Shown: in pieces, positions 61,801-64,000 of the stretch
Position numbering within the stretch: position 1 is the stretch's first letter
Layout of the letters: every line of letters starts with the position of its first letter
Assembly: GCA_949987705.1 (NCBI GenBank)
Contig: CATLJY010000284.1
Coordinates: 1-64,000, forward strand
Origin: Thereva unica
Taxonomy: Eukaryota > Arthropoda > Insecta > Diptera > Therevidae
Length of the DNA: 64,000 nucleotides
Direction: 5' to 3'
The notes under the pieces: model-generated
The model's input: the letters and a program-made list of their open reading frames with translations, nothing else
Databases searched by the model: none
What the model was told of the DNA's origin: nothing
Program-made: the position numbers and the translations under genes

Positions 61801-64000
61801 TCGATGAATAAAGTGAATTTAAGTTATTTGCTATGTACTCGATGAATATAACTTAATTTCGATGAATAAAGTGAATTTAAGTTATTTGCTATGTACTCGA
61901 TGAATGTAACTTAATTTCGATGAATAAAGTGAATTTAAGCTATTTTCGATGTACTCGATGAATATAACTTAATTTCGATGAATAAAGTGAATTTAAGTTA
62001 TTTTCGATGTACTCGATGAATGTAACTTAATTTCGATGAATAAAGTGAATTTAAGTTATTTTCGATGTATTTGATGAATGTAACTTAATTTCGATGAATA
62101 AAGTGAATTTAAGTTATTTGCTATGTACTCGATGAATGTAACTTAATTTCGATGAATAAAGTGAATTTAAGTTATTTTCGATGTACTCGATGAATGTAAC
62201 TTAATTTCGATGAATAAAGTGAATTTAAGTTATTTGCTATGTACTCGATGAATGTAACTTAATTTCGATGAATAAAGTGAATTTAAGTTATTTGCGATGT
62301 ACTCGATGAATATAACTTAATTTCGATGAATAAAGTGAATTTAAGTTATTTTCGATGTACTCGATGAATGTAACTTAATTTCGATGAATAAAGTGAATTT
62401 AAGTTATTTTCGATGTATTTGATGAATGTAACTTAATTTCGATGAATAAAGTGAATTTAAGTTATTTGCTATGTACTCGATGAATGTAACTTAATTTCGA
62501 TGAATAAAGTGAATTTAAGTTATTTTCGATGTACTCGATGAATGTAACTTAATTTCGATGAATAAAGTGAATTTAAGTTATTTGCTATGTACTCGATGAA
62601 TGTAACTTAATTTCGATGAATAAAGTGAATTTAAGTTATTTTCGATGTACTCGATGAATGTAACTTAATTTCGATGAATAAAGTGAATTTAAGTTATTTT
62701 CGATGTATGTGATGAATGTAACTTAATTTCGATGAATAAAGTGAATTTAAGTTATTTTCGATGTACTCGATGAATGTAACTTAATTTCGATGAATAAAGT
62801 GAATTTAAGTTGTTTTCGATGTACTCGATGAATATAACTTAATTTCGATGAATAAAGTGAATTTAAGTTATTTGCTATGTACTCGATGAATATAACTTAA
62901 TTTCGATGAATAAAGCGAATTTAAGTTATTTGCTATGTACTCGATGAATATAACTTAATTTCGATGATCAAAGTGAATTTAAGTTATTTTCGATGTACTC
63001 GATGAATGTAACTTAATTTCGATGAATAAAGTGAATTTAAGTTATTTTCGATGTACTCGATGAATATAACTTAATTTCGATGAATAAAGTGAATTTAAGT
63101 TATTTTCGATGTACTCGATGAATGTAACTTAATTTCGATGAATAAAGTGAATTTAAGTTATTTGCTATGTACTCGATGAATATAACTTAATTTCGATGAA
63201 TAAAGTGAATTTAAGTTATTTTCGATGTACTCGATGAATGTAACTTAATTTCGATGAATAAAGTGAATTTAAGTTATTTTCGATGTACTCGATGAATGTA
63301 ACTTAATTTCTATGAATAAAGTGAATTTAAGTTATTTTCGATGTACTCGATGAATGTAACTTAATTTCGATGAATAAAGTGAATTTAAGCTATTTTCGAT
63401 GTACTCGATGAATATAACTTAATTTCGATGAATAAAGTGAATTTAAGTTATTTTCGATGTACTCGATGAATGTAACTTAATTTCGATGAATAAAGTGAAT
63501 TTAAGTTATTTTCGATGTATTTGATGAATGTAACTTAATTTCGATGAATAAAGTGAATTTAAGTTATTTGCTATGTACTCGATGAATGTAACTTAATTTC
63601 GATGAATAAAGTGAATTTAAGTTATTTTCGATGTACTCGATGAATGTAACTTAATTTCGATGAATAAAGTGAATTTAAGTTATTTGCTATGTACTCGATG
63701 AATGTAACTTAATTTCGATGAATAAAGTGAATTTAAGTTATTTTCGATGTACTCGATGAATGTAACTTAATTTCGATGAATAAAGTGAATTTAAGTTATT
63801 TTCGATGTATGTGATGAATGTAACTTAATTTCGATGAATAAAGTGAATTTAAGTTATTTTCGATGTACTCGATGAATGTAACTTAATTTCGATGAATAAA
63901 GTGAATTTAAGTTGTTTTCGATGTACTCGATGAATATAACTTAATTTCGATGAATAAAGTGAATTTAAGTTATTTGCTATGTACTCGATGAATATAACTT

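Larger units (their letters stand above)
31423..64000 (+). repeat. 58-bp satellite array, right block
   Basis: About 562 further copies of the 58-bp unit, same orientation, running off the window end. A 6-bp deletion lies near 31850, a 4-bp insertion near 40424, a 1-bp loss near 45100, a 2-bp loss near 51268, and 4-bp insertions near 55567 and 55918. From 31.4 to about 46 kb the order of variants repeats every 46-48 units, often with runs of three or four consecutive gatc-type monomers. Beyond about 52 kb gatc monomers become rare, and a variant with c for t at unit position 15 (ttaagctat) becomes frequent, so the right end has been homogenised separately. Confidence 0.98.

Noticed and set aside
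1..64000. Telomeric repeats or a CENP-B box in the satellite
   Set aside because: I find no ttagg-type repeat tract and no sequence close to the CENP-B box. The array's chromosomal role cannot be read from sequence alone.

Overview
The window is eukaryotic, almost certainly animal, satellite DNA carrying two transposable-element insertions. I see no host gene. About 56 kb of the 64 kb (1-20668, 21995-24778 and 31423-64000, roughly 960 copies) is one AT-rich, head-to-tail 58-bp satellite, all monomers in the same orientation. Megabase-type satellite blocks, an LTR retrotransposon of the kind known from arthropods, flukes and other invertebrates, and a Mutator-like DNA transposon point to pericentromeric or other heterochromatin of an invertebrate, most likely an arthropod. 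The species cannot be named from this sequence.

Layout. 1-20668: satellite built from nested segmental duplications (offsets of 1102, 2668, 7424 and 10092 bp, all multiples of 58). 20669-21994: a 1326-bp Mutator-like element (MULE) with 158-bp terminal inverted repeats (TIRs), a 9-bp target duplication and a decayed C-terminal piece of a SWIM-type transposase. 21995-24778: exactly 48 monomers' worth of satellite. 24779-31422: a 6644-bp Ty3/gypsy element on the minus strand, with nearly identical LTRs (257 and 253 bp), a tRNA-Trp-type primer site, gag, and an open pol frame with protease, reverse transcriptase, RNase H and integrase. It resembles the CsRn1 clade. 31423-64000: satellite again, organised between about 31.4 and 46 kb in higher-order units of 46-48 monomers, and beyond about 52 kb in shorter units with a different mix of variants.

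How the parts relate. The retroelement is a self-contained replication unit. Gag and Pol overlap in different frames, joined by a textbook -1 frameshift signal (A AAA AAC followed six bases later by a stem). The MULE cannot move by its own protein, because its remaining coding frame is interrupted. Both elements entered the satellite after local amplification: unfilled paralogous copies of both insertion sites lie elsewhere in the window (23793-23801 and 33032-33050). Both insertions hit the same point of the 58-bp unit, the edge of the 9-mer ttaagttat, which is one arm of the monomer's dyad.

The most interesting structural points are: the 58-bp unit looks like a diverged dimer of 29-bp halves, each made of three 9-mers plus tt; the two transposons share an insertion phase; the retroelement has no target duplication; its Gag zinc knuckle has lost a cysteine; a 38-bp perfect inverted repeat sits in its long leader; and an inverted copy of the LTR terminus lies inside the LTR. 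All family names come from motif recognition without any database search.
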